Positions 5,063 through 7,154 of a stretch of DNA of 7,154 bases are shown piece after piece. The DNA comes from an uncultured Chloroflexota bacterium (GTDB taxonomy: Bacteria > Chloroflexota > Anaerolineae > Aggregatilineales > Phototrophicaceae). A model generated the notes under the pieces. The model did no database searches and was not told where the DNA came from. It saw only the letters and a list, made by a program, of their open reading frames with translations. The position numbers and the translations under genes were made by a program. Numbering within the stretch: the stretch's first letter is position 1; each line of letters opens with the position of its first letter. The DNA is taken from assembly GCA_937870805.1 (NCBI GenBank), contig CALMZT010000628.1:1-7154 (forward strand). Reading direction: 5' to 3'.

Positions 5063-6494
5063 TGCTGTGGAGTTCGCGCTTCCACTTCTCGACCAGATGC
5101 GGTGGCGCGACAATCAGTACCACCTGATCGTCCCCGATTTGACCGCGCAGCTTCTCGACCACGCCTGCCGCCATCGCAATCGCCGTCGAACCACCCATGA
5201 GCGTCTTCCCGGTGCCCATGCTGCCCACCAGCAGGATGCTGTCCCGTGACTGAAAGCCGCGCACCGTCGCGCCGACCACATGCTTCTGGGCGGTATACAT
5301 CGGGTATTTGCCCTTCAGTCGGATACGATCCAGCCAGCGCCCCATCCCGGCAAAATCAAAGCCGTACATCGGCTTGAACTTCTGGTTGAGATAACTGGTC
5401 AGGGAACGCTTGTTGGCGGTGATGAAACCCAGCAGTGCCTCATCGCCCTCCATCTCAACCACCGTGCCATCCTGCGCCAGCAGCGTCAAGGTCGTCGTGG
5501 GCTTCAGGCGGATAGTCGTTTTCTTGACCTGACGTTCCGGGTCACCGGGGGCGGCTTCAATTTCCACGCGGGCAATCTGCTCAACGTGCTGTGTCTTACC
5601 CCGAATGGCGACCTGTCCGTAATCTTCGGTCTGGATGACCGCGCCGTTGGCAACCCCGGCGGCCAGCACCAGCGCCATGTGACCGGGACGTGGTGCGACG
5701 ACAGGTTCAATCTGTTCCGGTGGACGTGGGACTTCCAGCAGCGCCTGAAAGCCGTTGGTCTTCCACGCACCCTGTTCCTGAATCAGCCGCAAGCCCTGTT
5801 CTTCGTCGATGATGTCGGGCGCGAACACGAAGCGTGTGATCTGCGGTGGCGCAGGCAGTTTGTAAAGCGGCTCAGGCTGTACCGTCAGTGGGCGAGGATT
5901 GGCTTTCCCGTCCAGAATGCGCTGGTAGAGTTCGGTGGGATGGGGATGTGTGCCTTTGATCGCTGCAACGACCACCTGATCGTACTCGCCCTGATGTTTC
6001 CCCGGCAGCGCCCACACATCCACGCGGCTGCTGTTCTTCGCCAAAAAAGCAGCCGAATCTTCGGTGATATGCTGGTTGTAGATGCACCATAACGCTAACG
6101 CGCCGTCTTGCAGCCATTTCCAACTGTGCCGCAGATAGGCGAACTCGACGCGCTTATTTGCCTTCGCGGTTTTGTCGTGGTCATACGGGGGATTCAGCCA
6201 GGCTGCCCCAAAAGCGTTGTTGGAAGCCAGCAGCCGTTCCACATCGCAGCGTACCGCCTGGGTCGGACCAAAGCGCTCAATACACGCTTGAGCGCGTTCG
6301 CCGTCTAGTTCGTTGGCATAAGGTGTGACGTTCCACGCTTTCGCTGCCACATCGAGAAACAATCCGTCCCCGGCAAACGGGTCGAGCAGTTTCACCGCTG
6401 AGGTGGCAGGCATGACGAGCGACAGGATGGCGGGATGATGCTGGGGTTCGATGGGTAAGTAGCCCATGACCATTTTGCTCTCGGCTCGTGCCAT
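4833..6494 (-). CDS. 5' fragment of a methyltransferase-helicase fusion gene, disrupted by insertion
   Basis: The N-terminal domain is a SAM-dependent methyltransferase fold: LLDPFAGDGLFL (36-47) as motif I and AWLNPPYD (98-105) as motif IV, the latter typical of N6-adenine enzymes and DUF6094-like proteins. A middle region with beta-rich stretches (about 265-360) leads to a superfamily 2 ATPase: Walker A GSMGTGKT (424-431) and motif Ia VAPPHLVEKWKREL (462-475). Sense fades after about residues 480-491. The frame stays open to 4833, but this tail is antisense to the recombinase and looks random. The DEAD/DEAH box and the second RecA domain are missing, so no helicase activity is expected. ATG at 6494 follows AAAGGA (6503-6508). 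Intact relatives would be much longer; phage and plasmid DarB-like methylase-helicases have the same logic, but I cannot assign the family. Confidence 0.85.
   Translation of the reverse strand: MARAESKMVMGYLPIEPQHHPAILSLVMPATSAVKLLDPFAGDGLFLDVAAKAWNVTPYANELDGERAQACIERFGPTQAVRCDVERLLASNNAFGAAWLNPPYDHDKTAKANKRVEFAYLRHSWKWLQDGALALWCIYNQHITEDSAAFLAKNSSRVDVWALPGKHQGEYDQVVVAAIKGTHPHPTELYQRILDGKANPRPLTVQPEPLYKLPAPPQITRFVFAPDIIDEEQGLRLIQEQGAWKTNGFQALLEVPRPPEQIEPVVAPRPGHMALVLAAGVANGAVIQTEDYGQVAIRGKTQHVEQIARVEIEAAPGDPERQVKKTTIRLKPTTTLTLLAQDGTVVEMEGDEALLGFITANKRSLTSYLNQKFKPMYGFDFAGMGRWLDRIRLKGKYPMYTAQKHVVGATVRGFQSRDSILLVGSMGTGKTLMGGSTAIAMAAGVVEKLRGQIGDDQVVLIVAPPHLVEKWKRELHSISRNIYIERLDRHEKRSNWRLFERQTAPPGIRLCLSSRHCRGTSSHPDRLGRMSLRRNGRNSAVQSCARCNRERFS
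5014..5042. other. Candidate attachment site (attL/attR) at the recombinase-proximal junction
   Basis: GAGCGTTT (5014-5021) and AAACGCTC (5035-5042) are a perfect inverted repeat around 13 bases (centre near 5028). A third copy of the arm, AAACGC, lies at 5002-5007. Serine integrase sites are imperfect inverted repeats flanking a 2-base core, and this one lies exactly where the helicase reading is lost. Only one junction is visible, so the crossover point cannot be fixed. Confidence 0.4.
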
Positions 6495-6517
6495 GAGGTT
6501 GTTCCTTTCTGGAATCG

Positions 6518-6553
6518 AAAACAGCCGCCTGCCAGAAGTCTGACAGACGGCTG
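6518..6553 (-). terminator. Intrinsic terminator after the 6573-7154 gene
   Basis: CAGCCGCCTG (6522-6531) and CAGACGGCTG (6544-6553) form a 10-position stem with a single mismatch. A short CAG/CTG pairing (6533-6535, 6540-6542) closes inside the loop. Read on the minus strand, four T residues (6521-6518) follow the stem. It lies between the stop at 6573 and the helicase ribosome site at 6503-6508, so it would end or attenuate transcription between the two genes. Confidence 0.65.
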
Positions 6554-6572
6554 CGAAATAAACGGGATGAAA

Positions 6573-7154
6573 TTAGGTGTGGGCAGGGAGCGCGATGACG
6601 CCCTGTTCGATACCGCCGGTGATGAGCCGTGTCCAGGCATCAATGTCTAAATCGAGACTGAGCAGATCAATATTTCCAGCGGAGCGGGTCTGACGGACAA
6701 GCATGGCAGTTTGCCCGGCGTGATACAGATAGCTCGCCCACTCGTCGAACACCGGTACTTTGACCAGTTCGGTGATGTGAGACTTGAGCTTCGCCGCTGC
6801 CTGTGCCTCGTCGGTACGGAGGATGAAGGTCGTGGATTTGCCGCCGTAGTTGGGATTGACCAGCAGATCGTGGCACAGGATCAGTGAGGTGAATTTGGCT
6901 TCGGGCATGTTCTGGAAGTAATCGTGATACATCCCGCTGCTGCCTTCGCCCGCAGTGAGTTCGACGGCGGGCGCATCCCAGGGTGTCACCGATACGATGT
7001 CGCCTTTGCTGAGTTTGGCGCGGATCGCTTCGACTGCCATACGCGGCCCACCCATGTTGAGGTAAATGCAAATGTCATCGTGGATGGCATAGCCAAAGCA
7101 GTACACATTCCCGCTGATGCTGCCTGTGAGTTCGCCGACGTAAGACTGCCCGAT
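6573..7154 (-). CDS. Hypothetical protein, C-terminal 193 aa (start outside window)
   Basis: I do not recognise the family. The frame is open to the window edge, and its first visible residues are IGQSYVGELTGSISGN, so the start lies beyond 7154. Internal GTG or ATG codons (such as 7106) have no good ribosome site. The protein looks soluble, with alternating strands and helices: CFGYAIHDDICIYLNMGG early, then SVTPWDAPAVEL, a helical stretch with KLKSHITELVKVPVFDEWASYL, and a short C-terminal end GVIALPAHT. There is no signal peptide, no Walker motif and no Cys cluster. It precedes the methyltransferase-helicase gene in the same direction, 78 bases away with a terminator between, so the two may belong to one module of the older host element. 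Confidence 0.85.
   Translation of the reverse strand: MGQSYVGELTGSISGNVYCFGYAIHDDICIYLNMGGPRMAVEAIRAKLSKGDIVSVTPWDAPAVELTAGEGSSGMYHDYFQNMPEAKFTSLILCHDLLVNPNYGGKSTTFILRTDEAQAAAKLKSHITELVKVPVFDEWASYLYHAGQTAMLVRQTRSAGNIDLLSLDLDIDAWTRLITGGIEQGVIALPAHT

Noticed and set aside
5280..6092. Long plus-strand open frame of 270 codons
   Set aside because: It is fully antisense to the methyltransferase-helicase gene, shows no motif and has no convincing ribosome site.
1..7154. tRNA, rRNA or CRISPR array
   Set aside because: No cloverleaf, rRNA-like stretch or regularly spaced direct repeats were seen.

Overview
The window looks like accessory bacterial DNA: an integrative element inserted into a gene of what may be an older mobile element. 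No gene here fixes the taxonomy. Shine-Dalgarno sites are strong, base composition is moderate, and a few features (recombinase type, the methyltransferase-helicase gene) would suit a Chloroflexota-like or other environmental bacterium, but that is only a guess. The left third (about 1-2500) is visibly more AT-rich than the recombinase gene and the right-hand flank, so the DNA is patchwork.

Left arm (1-2063, minus strand, read right to left): a tight three-gene operon. It starts with a GTG-initiated beta-class DNA methyltransferase (933-2063), then an unrecognised 209-residue protein (297-926), then the first 100 residues of an AAA+/McrB-like ATPase (1-300) that runs off the window. The ATPase start overlaps the previous stop as ATGA. 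The order suggests a self-protecting NTP-dependent restriction system, with the nuclease expected beyond the left edge. The operon has an extended -10 promoter (2112-2120) under a hairpin-forming inverted repeat (2124-2152).

Middle (2064-5062, plus strand): after a stretch with no convincing gene (2153-2347) comes a recombinase cluster. It holds a 45-residue ORF (2384-2521), a ribbon-helix-helix protein (2538-2750), a TTG-started 70-residue acidic protein (2740-2952), a terminator-like hairpin (2967-3013) and a 675-residue large serine recombinase (3035-5062). A hairpin holding the start codon of the first small ORF, and a palindrome spanning a promoter, suggest regulation.

Right arm (about 5015-7154, minus strand): the 5' part of a methyltransferase-helicase fusion gene starting at 6494. 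Its helicase domain is cut just after motif Ia, exactly where the convergent recombinase gene ends. An unidentified gene (6573-7154, 5' end outside the window) precedes it, separated by an intrinsic terminator. The simplest reading is that a serine-recombinase element carrying a restriction-modification operon has integrated into the helicase gene. The window then contains the recombinase-proximal junction (about 5000-5060), and the missing helicase 3' half should lie left of the window on the same strand.
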